Origin: Endocalyx cinctus
Lineage: Eukaryota; Ascomycota; Sordariomycetes; Amphisphaeriales; Apiosporaceae
Length of the DNA: 64,000 nt
Reading direction: 5' to 3'
NCBI GenBank assembly: GCA_001600455.1
Contig: BCKC01000002.1
Span: forward strand, 2,308,171 to 2,372,170
Part shown: piece after piece, positions 35,730 through 47,343 of the stretch
How positions within the stretch are numbered: the first letter of the stretch is position 1
Layout of the letters: each line of letters begins with the position of its first letter
The notes under the pieces: generated by a model
What the model saw: only the letters and a program-made list of their open reading frames with translations
Databases searched by the model: none
Told to the model about the DNA's origin: nothing
Made by a program: the position numbers and the translations under genes

Positions 35730-36943
35730 CTACCGGGTGGAGAAATGTGACGAGAAAGGCGAAACATCACCTTGCCCTCCTTGCGAATACCCCCCGGGGG
35801 AGACAGCGACGGACTGAGGCGAAGGGGGAATCTGAGCACCGTGACCATGTCCAGGATCCAAGTAATTCCCGTCGCCCGGGAGTTCTACGGGAGCGTCGTT
35901 GACGGCCTTGACATCGGCCCGACCTCGAATGGAAGAAGATTCCTCGTCCAGCTCGGCGAGAAGCGGGACGTCGCTCTTACTCCCGCTACTCCCGCCGTCA
36001 TTCCTCCGACCGCCGGCCTTGGACGAGGCATAATAAGAACCGGCGACGCCGACGACCTCGCTTCCCCCAATCTCGGAGACGGGCGTGCCCATCCTCCCGG
36101 CGTCCGGCCCGCCCAGCTCGGCCCTGCCCCCTTCCTGCACGTTGTCCTGGGCGTACTCGACCTTGGAGCCGGACATCGCGGCGAAGCGTTGGGACCCGCC
36201 GTCTTCGGCGACGCCGCCGCTGCCGCCGGCCAAACGCTCGCCCGATCTGCGCCGACGCGAGTACACCCATATGAACCAGGCGGCGAGGACGCTCGCTAAC
36301 CCCCCGAACCCTAGGCCCGCGCCGATGCCGATTTTAGCCGCCATCGTTAGGCCGCTGCCGTCTTCGTCGTCATCGCTGGATGTGGAGGGAGACGCGGTAG
36401 AGCTCGTGGAGAAGTCTGACGAAGTCGTGCTGGGTACGCTGGTGGTGGCGGTAGCTGCGGAGGCCTGGATTGATTGTTTATGGTTAGCAATTGATCTTGT
36501 TTTGATATCGTATATACTCCCTTATCCACTAAGATACGCTAGCTTAAAAAGAAGCAAAGGAGTTTTATTGTCACAAAAGAGAAAAAAAAAAAAGAAAAGA
36601 AATCACTAACGGAAGCTAGAAAAGCAGCCTCGGAAACGGCAATGGTGACGCCGGTACCCGCGCAGTTATTCTGCAGGGTGGCGTAAACGCTCTGCAGGTC
36701 CTTGGGAGCTTCTTTGGCGACGCAGTTGGCCGTGTTGTAGATGAAATTTCCCTGGTTGTTGCAGAGGCACTCGTTCAGCTCCTGCCCCGTGTTCCCCGTG
36801 CAGGAGGTCTGGTTCGCGGCGGAGTACAGGCACGGCTGGGAATCCTCGGGGTACGCCGAAAAGTTGTTGTCGAGCGCCGACGCGGCGCGCGTATATAGCA
36901 GTATGCTGACGAGAAGGGGTCCCGGCAGGAGTTTGGCCTTCAT
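35730..36943 (-). CDS. Secreted-domain type I membrane protein, Ser/Thr stalk
   Basis: Exons 36611-36943 and 35730-36464 give about 355 aa. Visible order: signal peptide MKAKLLPGPLLVSILLYTRAASA; an extracellular Cys-containing domain (CLYSAANQTSCTGNTGQELNECLCNNQGNFIYNTANCVAKEA, plus one more Cys); a Ser/Thr-rich stalk (ATTSVPSTTSSDFSTSSTAS), probably O-glycosylated; one membrane span IGIGAGLGFGGLASVLAAWFIWVY; and a basic stop-transfer RRRR. The cytoplasmic tail is Gly/Ser-rich and about 200 aa. The layout resembles fungal cell-wall stress sensors or CFEM-like surface proteins, but the Cys pattern does not match WSC or CFEM exactly. The function is unknown. Confidence 0.78.
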
Positions 36944-38636
36944 GGCTTAATTGGTTGTCTCGGGTAACCGGACTCGCGGGAAAAACTGGAACTAAAACTC
37001 TTTTCTATATATCTATATGTATATATTTCTCCGTCTCTTTCTCTATATCCGTCCGCCACTTAGTCGTAATCCAGATTCCTCGTGGTCGATAGTGGCACCT
37101 CCTAGGTCTCGGAACGGGCTTATATTATTTATTATGTAGGTAGCTTATACGATAGCTTCGTATTGCGTCGGAAAATAGATAGTAGTCTTTTAAAAAAAAA
37201 AAAAAAAAAAAATCCTTCTCTTTCTTTCTTCACCGTCTTTAGAGAGTTAGCGAGCGTGGTAACACCGAAAGGTGATTTTGGTAACAGGGTGACACTGGAA
37301 ATGATTATGATGCAATTAATTCATTATAGAATAGAGAAAAAATATGAAGAAAAGATCAGAGAACGATGGGGCCAGAACCAGAGAGAAGAAAAATAGGAGA
37401 ACAGGGCTAAGCAAGCATTATGAGAACAACAACAGATGAGTGGGTTGTTCAATTGTCGATCTTACCATCGACATTAATACGGGGGCAGATGGGGCAATGT
37501 CAAACTCCCCACTCGTTGATCCACTCTCGCTTCTTAGGGATTTTTGGAATCTGACCATCTTTCTCGTCTAGCACGATAACAAGCTCGTACATAGTAGTTA
37601 TGTATAGACGATCCAACCGCATGGAAAGGATCTATGAGGCCATACAGCTTACAACTCTCTCTACCGAGTATACGAGCTGAATCAAGGTGAGTTGGATTGG
37701 AGCTGAGCCACCACCAACATGGCTGTTATTCGATTCATGTGCGCACAAGCACAAATATGTAATGCAGTTATGCGTACAGAGTATACCGTCCCGAATCCCA
37801 CCCGAATAGCATAGCATATAGTGTAAAATGCTTAGGGTTTAAATGAATTTGGCGATATGAACCAATCAAGTTCTGTCATGTAGAATGTCCAAGAAAAAAA
37901 AAAATTTGAGTACAATTACCTGTTGTGTATCCCTGCTATATACACGAATCCCATATCCGATACAAGTTGTTCTAATTTAAGGATAATCCAAAACTTAGCG
38001 TCGAGAGGCTTCAATGTCCGGTTCTACCATTATACTTAAGTACAAGCACTATGTAGTTGGTGTAGTGTACATAGTATGGGTAATGAATTGAGGCAATACT
38101 ACGGTACTTATCTAACTTCGTCCGTCGTAGGGTCATAGGGTATATCGATCTTATACTATATCTTGAAGGTACCGACATAATGGATTAGAAAAGCTAGGCA
38201 GCTAGGTTTGATATCGATTTGAAAACATTCAAAGTGAGTTGTAAGCATGAATGTTGCTTAACTACCGTGATACATCCAAACTTGACAGGTTCTTAGGAAC
38301 GCGAGTAAGCATGGTTATGATAGGCTTTTAAAGCAAATGAATGAACAGCACAATGAATCTAGCGGTCGGCCGCAATTACCGCAGGCTTTTTTTCCTTGCC
38401 CTCTTTTCAATATTATTCTCTCATACATTGGTACTGTAGATCCCACGTAATATATGTATATGAGCTGAAAAAAAAAAAAAATACCAATCACTCCGTTCAA
38501 AACACGTGTTGAACATGCACGCGTCCCTAGCCCGCAAATTGGAAAAGGAATTCATATCCAATTAAGAAGAATAACAAACTTGGATAGTCCTACACGAAAG
38601 CAATGCCTCCCTCGGCTTACTTTTCTCCTCGCCTTC
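36944..38636. other. AT-rich intergenic region
   Basis: Upstream of the membrane-protein gene. An A20 run at about 37192-37211 and many short AT-rich patches. Short ORFs show no domain. Confidence 0.5.
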
Positions 38637-39527
38637 TTAATCCCCAAGAGTCGAACTAGACGATGTAAGAGAACCAAGATTGCTCTTCTTCCGTCTCCAG
38701 AATGCCAGTTTCTTGAACCAGGTTCCTATCTTGAACCAATTGCCACTTTTTGTTCCGTTTACGATACGGACGCCAGGTATAACTCCCAGTCTTCCCGGCG
38801 TGACGGCATGACAGGAACAAGAGCAAAGCTGAGAACACTCGCGACATGATGTCGCAGGCGGTCCAGTGATTCCGGGCCGCCGGATCGGGTAAGTATCCCA
38901 GGACGTCTGCATACCCTCCGCATTGAGCGATAGGTCCAGCGCTAGTTTACAGACGTACTTCACGTCGAACTTCAAATCGCTCACGCGGTGAGACCTCTGC
39001 CCAGCCCAGTAACAGAGCCACTGTCCGACGCGACTCATCAAATCCGTCATCTGCCGCGCTTTTTCCGTTTCATCTTCTTTGTCATTACAGACGTCATCAT
39101 CCTCTTCGTCATCGGTCTTCTTCGTCTCCGTCTTCTCCTTCTTACCCTGCAACTCCTGGTCCCAGTTTTTGGGGAAAGGCCCAGGGTTAGGCGGATACAG
39201 CGGCGGTAGCGAGCCCAGCGCGCTCCTGAGAAGCTCCAGCGACGGCTTGAGATGAGAGGGCGCGGCGGTGGTGCAAAGGGGTTGGCAGGTCGGCGACCTC
39301 GGGAACCTGTGCCAACTCTGGCCAATCCGGCAGATGCGCCACGAGAGCGTTTCCCACGTCGGCGTCTCGGTCGGCGGAGGCGTCCTGATGCTCTGAATAT
39401 TCTCGAGCCGTCGGAGCCGTCGATCGAGACTCTCGACGTCCAGTTCCAACCCGTGGCCGCTCCCGAGGGCGATGTGACGCATCCCTTCGAAGTTGGCTAT
39501 GTTGCTGGCGCAGTACGCTTCAGCCAT
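38637..39527 (-). CDS. Hypothetical protein, 296 aa
   Basis: Single-exon ORF with ATG at 39527 and higher GC than the flanks, which supports real coding. Not recognised. The N-terminal half has a Pro-rich stretch (IRTPPPTETPTWETL). An acidic/basic low-complexity block follows (KKEKTETKKTDDEEDDDVCNDKEDE). The central helix-like WLCYWAGQRSHRVSDLKFDVKYVCKLALDLSL comes next, then a Cys cluster CRECSQLCSCSCH that might bind metal, and a basic tail with WRRKK. No signal peptide or membrane span is visible. An intron removing the acidic block is possible but not needed. It might be a lineage-restricted protein. Confidence 0.55.
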   Translation of the reverse strand: MAEAYCASNIANFEGMRHIALGSGHGLELDVESLDRRLRRLENIQSIRTPPPTETPTWETLSWRICRIGQSWHRFPRSPTCQPLCTTAAPSHLKPSLELLRSALGSLPPLYPPNPGPFPKNWDQELQGKKEKTETKKTDDEEDDDVCNDKEDETEKARQMTDLMSRVGQWLCYWAGQRSHRVSDLKFDVKYVCKLALDLSLNAEGMQTSWDTYPIRRPGITGPPATSCRECSQLCSCSCHAVTPGRLGVIPGVRIVNGTKSGNWFKIGTWFKKLAFWRRKKSNLGSLTSSSSTLGD

Positions 39528-42500
39528 CTTGCCTTTTTTTTTTTTTTTTTCGCTTATTGAGGTTGTAGGTTCACACGATGATAATTATGACTATGATGAT
39601 CTTGTATACGCCGTCTTTTACTCGCGACGACAGACGTCAAAGGGAAATGTAGCTGACAACTGATTTGTTTATATAAATAGATTACCTAGAATGAGATGGA
39701 AAGAGGGAGAAGGAGAAGAGGGAAGGAGCTCCAGCCATACTCGATTCACTAAGGGCAGGGTATGAATGAGATGGGAAACGAGCGTTTTATGTACGTCTAA
39801 GTTCAAAGCGGCGGAAGTACTTATAAGCAAGCTGCGCTCGCTTTTTTTCTTCCTTCTCTTTTCTGGCCTTACCTAAAAGAAAATTTAATGCATGCCGATG
39901 GGCTCCTGCTGTGGCTCGCGCATATTTTCCCCTCTCTCCTCTAAGCAGCAACACATTTGCGAAACTGCATGCAGACGCAGAAAGACCTAACTGGGAGATA
40001 AAGAAGAGCGGTAAGGGGGGAAATATTGCCAACTCATCGTGAACATGACGTTGTGAGACTATTAGATTGGTTACAAAAGGCCCTTGCGAGGTTGCAAAGC
40101 GACGCTGTCTCTCTTCATCGTTGTAGTGCCAGTCTACCTGCATCGTCCTACCTCATACGAAGTAAGAAATGGGGTAAACTTAGTAGTCATTCGCTGGCTC
40201 ACTCCGGCTTTATCCTTTTCGACTCACTCCGAGCTACAACCTACGACCCGCTCATGTATCATTGCAGAAAAAAGACACTTTAGGTAGGCTAGGGCTTTTA
40301 AGCAGCAAGATATAGGGGATGATTATTAGTTACCTATATTACCTATCATTCGATAATGCAGGCTGGCGAAGCAGGCAGCATAGGCAGCAGGCAGCAGGCA
40401 GCAGGCAGCAGGTAGCCATTCGATCGCGGGGTTGAGTCCGGTCCAAAAACCGTCATCATCCCGTTCTTATTGGAGGTCAATGCTTCCGCTGCGAAACCTT
40501 GACGCCTCATTTTTGTTTTTATCCACTCTCAATTTCCAACCAATAACTATATGAAGAAAGGAAGAAAACTTGCTCGGCTCGTAAATGATGATTGGGGGCC
40601 AATTACTCCGGAATTACCAAAAGAGGTTGCACTCTCACCACGCAGACCTCAGAGCCTCATGCATTGGCAAAAGCGTAATCGTTGTCTACGTGAGAAATTG
40701 GCTGCCTCCCTTTTTTGAATTGCCGAAACCGAGCGCCAGCGCAAAGGCAGAGTTACTTACAGATCAGATACCTACGTCCACATTTGAAGACAGCCTATAT
40801 TTTTATATACATATGCAACATTCGTGTCTGAAGTTTTGTCAACGAGTGTGATTTATCTATTGATCATTATGTTCATGTAAATTTTCATCTTTGCGTGCCT
40901 CGATTTCGTTTACTCTTCCTTTAACTTCGAGATAACCCTGTCGACGATGGAATAATAATATCCACAGACAATTCATTACTACCATATGATTAACTAGAAG
41001 CTACTTTCATATGTATGTGTTCTTGAGGAGTTGAGCTGCTTGGGATTGAGATTTTTGTGGCTGAAAAGCTTAATTTTATATACGCCCCAAGTAGGCGAAA
41101 CAAAGGGGTTGTTCGAGAACCATGATGGTGTATATACAAAGACACAGTGTTTCCTGAAGAGCATTCATGTTTTCAACACTGGTCAAAGACCGTCATGAAC
41201 CACAGTGTTCCAAGCTTTTGTGGATGAAGACTTCATACTACATACATAGTAATGAACTCAATAGAGCGCTCAAAGCAAATAGGTGTTTTCAACATTTCAC
41301 GTCGATTCCAATAGGTGATCTATAGTAAGTCCCATCTAGCCCGTTCCTCAGTTCAATTTTGAGGTTTATCGAACGCGGATTGTCTATGTTATCCATCTGG
41401 CAACTTATACATACAGATCGTCAGCATTTCTGGCCAGCTCTTCACCATCCGCAGCGCGACGAACGCCACTCTGCTAGTGCGTGATTCCGCCCTTTAATAG
41501 GTTTTTCGCATTATGGTATTGAGTCTCCTCCATGGGTCTCCCATGCTTCCCCATTGTAAAATACTGACCATCCTCGCATGTATACCAGCAAATAGCCAGT
41601 GACGCTAAACTTATCTTTCATGACTCTGTACACGGCGCGACACCTTGTCGAAGGAAACGTAGTGGGAAAAAAAAACATCATTCAGTAATCTCTCGACAGC
41701 TGAAATCTGTTTCTTAAGCATGGAGGTTGATGGGAACTCGTTGACTATGGATCGGGTGGATGCGAGCAAAGCCATCCTGGCCTTTTTGCAGAGCCTCTGC
41801 CGAGTCTGTTCCCCTAACTAGGCGCAAACACCTAACTACTCGGCCAGCCGTATCGTCCTAGCAATACATTCCATCGCCGTTAGGTTTGCTACAAGTTTGA
41901 TTATTTGCTCAAAAATAGAGTAACGCATTGTTGTATTATTAGTTAGTGTAACTATAATATTAGGATTTCGTTCAACAGAATCATTCGCATTATACACATC
42001 CACCACTTGACTATTGTACATGTGTAATATTTTATATTTAATACAAAAGGTATTGTATATACTCAAAGTCGACAAGGCTGTGAAGACAGACGGGAAATCT
42101 CGATCGTTAGCTGAAGGATATTAGCTGCACAGCTACTTAGCCACCGCCAGTAATGAATTGCATTGAGACCATATTAAAGATATCCACTGAACCGTATAAT
42201 AACGACGTCACTCCGTCTCGGCAATAAGCAGCCCTTCAAGACTATATTTAGTCATTTTAATTGCGGGTTACACAGATTCGGTTCATTGACATACGTATAG
42301 TACTCATGGTTGGGGCCCTCATGGTCGCAACACTTTCAATCAGCAGCCGATACGTTCCATTCTTCGCAGGTCATATATATAATAATTAATAGATGTACTA
42401 TATGATCGCTTATTTGCATGTATGGCTAGTTTGGTGTATATGGCAATAAGAAATGAAATATTTAGATTCCAGGGCAGAGGGATATACGGAAAAGGATCCA

Positions 42501-42960
42501 CGCCTGTTGAATCATTCTTCATCTGATATTTATTCTTAGATTAAAGTAGATGAGCCACTGTTTCATATAGTGTTTGCTGATAACTTTTCCATAGAGTAAC
42601 GCATCAGTATCACGATGACGTCTTTTTCGGGTAAATGACAATGGATTGTACAACGTTTACCGTAAACAGATGAGATCATCGTAAGGCTGTAGAGGGACAC
42701 ATTAATAACATGATATCAGTTCGTCGAAGAGGGGACAATAGAGTAAGAGATAGAGTTTAAAAAAAACTATAAAGTCAGGAGACAGAAACTTACATCCATG
42801 GATAGTCCGTCAATCTTTACTGAGCAGCCAACAAGCATCTCTCATACGATAACAAACCAGAAGTCCATCTAGTCCAATCAACTCCTTAAGAAACTATCTT
42901 TCTCATCACCTTTCCATCTATTAAACCAGATAATCCACTGCTCCTTAAATTATCGTCATC
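39528..42960. other. Long intergenic region without a supported gene
   Basis: 3.4 kb. It contains a T17 run at about 39534-39550 (in the leader of the orphan gene), the GGCAGCA tandem repeat at 40371-40414, and short ORFs (for example 40585-40851) without domains or splice partners. The last 150 bases are pyrimidine- and CATC-rich, the likely leader of the secreted-protein gene. Confidence 0.5.
40371..40414. repeat. GGCAGCA tandem repeat
   Basis: About six units of the 7-mer GGCAGCA, slightly interrupted, in non-coding sequence. Confidence 0.85.
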
Positions 42961-43841
42961 ATGCATTCTCTCACTCGCTCTATCATGCCCATCCTGGTAG
43001 TTACGGCCATGGCAGCACCAAGCGTTTTCAAGCGCGAGGATTCTTGTCCTGACGCGGCCGAATACTCATCGAAGGATTGGTGTAACGATGTTAATGCGGA
43101 TAACGTCGATATCCGAGTCTCGGATGAAAAGACAGACTACGGAACCGTCAATCCGGGTGATCTCATTAGCTCCGTCAGAGACCACTGCTCTGATAGCATC
43201 TGCGAGGAAGGCCCCTGGTCACTTCATTCCCAGTGGATTACGAACCCGGACGGCGATGAAAACGAGAAAGGCATGACCGATGGCGAAGTTCTAGTGAGCG
43301 TTACCACTGCAATTACTGACCCGGTCCACTTGGACCCCATGTTGGACTCGTTACAGTTTACCCTAGACCGTCTGAAAGACTTCCAAGTCGATGAATGGAA
43401 CCAAGGTACATGGTGTACCTCTTCTGGATGCGAAAATTTTGGTGGTATGTTAAATTCAAAACTCTTCCAACGGTCGCATAATTTAGTAGCCAGCTAATTA
43501 TAATTTAACCTTGTTGCAGACCATAAGCTGGAGCATACGAAGGGCCCTCGCAAAATCGTGATCGAGATTCGCGACGACAACGACGGAGATAATTCAATTT
43601 ATGAGAAGCCCATAATTGATTCGCTTACTCTCATCTTCGAACAGGTGACTGAGAACACAGACCTCTCGGACCTATGCTCCGCTATTGTTGGCGCGGGCGC
43701 CGCGGTCGCTGGGGGTATCAACCCCATACTTGGTGCCGTGGGCTCTCTCGGAGTGTGTACGTGTCATCCGCTCTTTGTTCTTTATGTCGACCACTCTTAC
43801 TAACTATTCCCCCGACCACAGTGGGCTGTTCAAGCGCATAG
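42961..43841 (+). CDS. Small secreted protein with Kex2-type site
   Basis: Three exons (42961-43444, 43520-43756, 43822-43841) give 246 aa. The introns have GTATGT and GTACGT donors, and the second has a CTAAC-type branch site before CCACAG. The N-terminus MHSLTRSIMPILVVTAMAAPSVFKRED is a signal peptide followed by a KR cleavage site. The mature part is acidic with scattered cysteines (SCPD, WCND, HCSDSICEE, CTSSGCE). It ends with a Gly/Ala-rich hydrophobic region, AIVGAGAAVAGGINPILGAVGSLGVLGCSSA. That terminus could be a GPI-anchor or membrane-inserting segment, but I cannot assign a family. A secreted effector-like or surface role is inferred only. It borders the decayed accessory genes. 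Confidence 0.7.
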
Positions 43842-44622
43842 ATTTGTATTGGATCTGGTGCACATACCTGACATGTTGGTACCTGGAATTTAGTCCCGCT
43901 GAGTATATTATAGGAAGTGGAAATGTTTTTATCTTCGCGCAACCAATTAACTATATGTATTTTAAACCCGTACATAAAATTACTCAGTCATGTTTTTATA
44001 ATCGATTAAGCTTAACTCGTCTTACTCTGTCTTCATACTCATGGCTTAAGTAGGCTGCTAGGTTGAAGCAGCGCCATCTCAGGGTCATGCACAATAAAGG
44101 AAAATGCTGAGAGCGGCGTTCGGGTGTGATATAGATCTATTGTTACTGTCGAAAGTTATCCTTATTCACCTAAGCTAGCTGCTGAGTCTCGTCGCAGATT
44201 TACTCAAGCACTACTTAGAAAATGATCAGAAAATGCTCAGGGCTGGTTCAAGCATGCTCAGGAGAATAGCGAAACCTGTATTGGCTAATCGTCCGCTACT
44301 CATTTTCCATACGATTAGCAATTAGTGTTAATATGTACTCATTTAGTACTTAATATAAGTAGTTTCCAGGTGCTTCCCAACCAAATTACTCACTTAGCAG
44401 CTACGGAGTCCTAGAAATAGTGCTTAATTAGTACTTAGAAGTTAGGAGTTCCTCTCTCGTAATAATGCGAGGTAGCTATTCACTACACACACTGCATAAC
44501 AAGGTAGCCGATGAAAAGATTAACTGCTAAAATCCGAAAATAGTTATTTCTATAATGTGTCTCGTGGTAAACCCTTCTGCATTTATCAGTATTCTCAATT
44601 TGTACGTGCTGTAGAGGGAAAT

Positions 44623-44833
44623 TGTTAGGGATATTAGACTAGGGCATATAGTTAGCAGCGTGGCTACGGCTGCCCCCGGGTAGCCCAAGTAAGATAAGTC
44701 TAAATGAGGAGAGGCTTCTGCCTCTCATGTAAGATGGAGAAGTTAAGGATCAATGAATATATTTATTAGACTCTTAGATTTACACTGCTACCCTACTGCT
44801 AAGCTCTGGCTACGTAAATGCGCGACCCTACAC
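44623..44833 (+). repeat. Candidate solo-LTR-like fragment
   Basis: Starts TGTTAGGGATATTAG and ends CGCGACCCTACA, so the ends are roughly inverted (TGTTAGGG / CCCTACA). Inside are two hairpins: GGCTAC...GTAGCC, and GAGAGGC/GCCTCTC at 44709-44726. I see no target-site duplication. Tentative. Confidence 0.3.
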
Positions 44834-44938
44834 TCCAACGTACCACTTACCCTCACAGAAATTCTCACCGAAAATACGGTATTCAGGAGGAGATAGGTTA
44901 GCTGACGTCTGAAGTGCGCTAAGTGGGTTAGGATATTG

Positions 44939-45120
44939 TGTTAGGGAACGTAATGGTATAGTATCGGGCTGGTGGCTCCGGACGAAGGAAGCGCACCGGA
45001 GCTGGTCCGAAATTACATTGTTTTTCTGTATAAGAATATTTCTTTCTTGGCTTTGCTCTTCAAGGTTGGGCTATCGTCCCATAGTTACTATTATATACTT
45101 CGGATACGCTAGAGTATAAG
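44939..45120 (+). repeat. Second LTR-like fragment
   Basis: Begins TGTTAGGGAACGTAATGG. It has a GC-rich part with CTCCGGACGAAGGAAGCGCACCGGAG, then AT-rich TATAAGAATATTTCTTTC. The opening TGTTAGGG is shared with the previous fragment. The right end is not defined. Confidence 0.25.
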
Positions 45121-45209
45121 GTACCAAAATCCAAAACACAGCATCTGTTGCGGTCACCCTTTCCATCCCTCACTTCCATTGTCAACCACTCATTTGCTCT
45201 TGACTAACC

Positions 45210-46603
45210 ATGGCACATTCTCATACGCGCATCGCCATTATTGGCGGCGGTCTCGCCGGAGCCACGCTGGCCAATGCCCTGATCCAGCTCCAGCATACCG
45301 ATGTCGAGGTGTTCGAGTCTGCACCCGAGTTTTATGAGCGTGGAGCTGCCATCATCCTCAGCGGCTCTTCTCAAAAAAGCCTGCTGCATGCCACCTCGTC
45401 CGCGAAGGAAATACTCTCCAAAGCCGGAGCCGTCCCTATGAACTCAACGAGACTCGCTTTGGTAAGTAGAAGCCACCGAACATCGGATGAGGGGGGAGGG
45501 GGGGATACGTAATGCTGACAACCTCGTGCCTAGGGTTCTGGTCCCAAGGCAGGCACTGTCATTTTCGACATGGGAGATACTGGCGACCTCTCCGTAGTTG
45601 TTCACCGCGCTTCGCTATTGCGCGAGCTTCTCGCCCCGTTGCCGGCTGAAATTCTTCATACCGGCAAAAAGCTTACGTCGCTCACCCCGAGCGACGCCGG
45701 TGTTCTCGTCCAGTTCGAAGATGGAACATCCGGTCAATTTGACGCCGTTATTGGTGCTGACGGCATCTTCGGTAATGTTCGCAAGCACGTCGTCGGCGAT
45801 GTTTCTCCTCCTCCGAGTACGCCGCGTCGCCCTCTGGTTTCTGGGACAGCAGGAACCTAGTACCGTACGAAAAAGCGAAGGAAGTATTGGGGGAGCGGTT
45901 CTTCGAAAAGGATCGCCAGTGCGGTTGGCTTGGTGATAACGCGTTCATCATGCACGATATCCTAGAGGACCGAACAATGGTACAGTGCGTCATATCAGCA
46001 GTAGAGAAGGAATCTCCAAAAGACAGGAAGATTCCTCTTAATAGAGACATGCTTATGGATACGATGGGGAATTAGCTTGAGGGACCAATAGCAAAGGGCA
46101 TGATTGACGTAAGTTATCTTGAAATCTCCCATTATTAGTCAGTGATTTTAACATTATCTTAGCTCATCCTGGACCAGCCAAGCCCTCACGGATACTCTCA
46201 GTGGGAGCACAGATCCACCCCTTCCTACAACAAGGGACGCGTGTGTATCGTCGGTGACGCTGCTCATGCGACATCACCCTGTCAAGGATCTGGCGCCTCA
46301 ATGGCAATTGAAGATGCTATGATCCTAGGGTTATTATTCCGCCATGTATCAGCTGCCACTGACATAGACGCCGTGTTCAAAGCGTTCGATTTCGTCCGGA
46401 GGCCCAGGTGCGAGCGCATCATTCATTCTAGCAGACACACTGGAGAAGTTTTCTGTGGTCAGGACAAAGCGGTTGGCTTGGATCTGGACAGGTTGAGGGG
46501 AGCGCTCTCCTCTAAATGGGATGTTGTCCGTTTGGATCACGAAGCTTACGAACAAGAAGCCCTTAGGAAAATGATGGAGATCTTGGGACGAGAATCAGTA
46601 TAG
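45210..46603 (+). pseudogene. Broken FAD-dependent monooxygenase (salicylate hydroxylase-like)
   Basis: Exons at 45210-45461, 45534-46108 and 46163-46603 are joined by normal introns. The N-terminus IAIIGGGLAGATLANAL binds FAD, GADGIFGNVRKHVVGD is the DG motif, and GRVCIVGDAAHATSPCQGSGASMAIEDAMILG is the GD motif. Two lesions are seen. Near 45800-45825 the frame shifts by one base: the protein reads to VVGDV in one frame and resumes as SEYAASPSGFWDSRNLVPYEKAKEVLGERFFEKDRQCGWLGDN in another. At 46073-46075 a TAG interrupts DTMGN-stop-LEGPIAKGMID, where family members usually have Trp. A tiny intron cannot explain the shift (about 32 nt at most). An assembly error could explain one lesion but less easily both. 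Confidence 0.75.
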
Positions 46604-46640
46604 ATAAGTACTTGTCGCGAATTATATAAGAAAATGTTTT

Positions 46641-46850
46641 TGTGATGGAGAAGCGGGACTGAATGGGACCTCGTTTCGGAGGTATAAAATTAAGGGGTGG
46701 AATCAAGCTTACCAACCCGGTCTGAAAGATTGACCAATCCTATAATTACGTAGTACCAGCTCTGAAAGCATTATAAATAAGGTGCTGAGCTCCCTTTCGA
46801 TTAATATAAGTAGATAGATCCTTAAGCCCTAATTCAATGAAGTATTTACA
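46641..46850 (+). repeat. 210-bp dispersed repeat, copy A
   Basis: Matches the reverse complement of 52503-52713 over its whole length, roughly four-fifths identical by eye, with exact blocks such as ATTACGTAGTACCAGCTC and TAAATAAGGTGCTGAGCTCC. Begins TGTGA and ends TTTACA (TG..CA, LTR-like) and contains a TATAAATA. I see no clear target-site duplication. Confidence 0.8.
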
Positions 46851-47288
46851 TTGTAAGGACTTGCTCAAGGTTCAGAATATGAGTTAGGAGAAAGCTCAAA
46901 AGTCCATTGGATAAATACCCTAGGATGATTCATAATAGCAAACAGTTTGGATTTCCCTATTTCTCTTTTCACGTTAATATTTTCTCGCCCTTATTTTGAC
47001 TTCTTCCGAATGAGTCATAGACCAATGGAAGCGGTCAGACACAACAAAAGAAAGACCTAATTATTTATTTATTTATTTTTTGACGTAGTCAGTTCGATGA
47101 CAATCCCGGAGATGTTCTGATTAAGAAACAATCCCTGTCGGCTTACGGTCAGTTCCACCTGGACAATAAATGATCTTAGTATCTCCGGTGTTGAAGCCCG
47201 ATGATTGATGTCAGTATCTCCGGTCCTTTTAATTTTGAAATTAAAAGAAGCTCTGTAAATTCCTGGATGCCTTGGGTATTCGAAAAAG

Positions 47289-47296
47289 TATATATA
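47289..47296 (+). promoter_or_regulatory. TATA box of flavin-reductase-like gene
   Basis: TATATATA 128 bp upstream of the ATG, a plausible core-promoter position given a leader of about 100 nt. Confidence 0.4.
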
Positions 47297-47343
47297 GTAC
47301 TCATGTATACCATCTGATTCACTGATAGTATCAAAACCACCAG

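Larger units (their letters stand above)
43842..45209. other. Intergenic region with LTR-like fragments
   Basis: No gene. Contains two stretches richer in GC than the flanks that resemble long terminal repeat remnants (listed separately), then the leader of the broken monooxygenase. Confidence 0.45.

Noticed and set aside
40026..40851. Short plus-strand ORFs near 40 kb
   Set aside because: Under 90 aa, no domains, no upstream promoter-like leader, overlapping in different frames.
45770..45860. An extra intron explaining the frameshift in the FAD monooxygenase
   Set aside because: GT..AG pairs that restore the frame are about 32 nt or would remove the conserved GFWDSRNLVPYEKAK segment.
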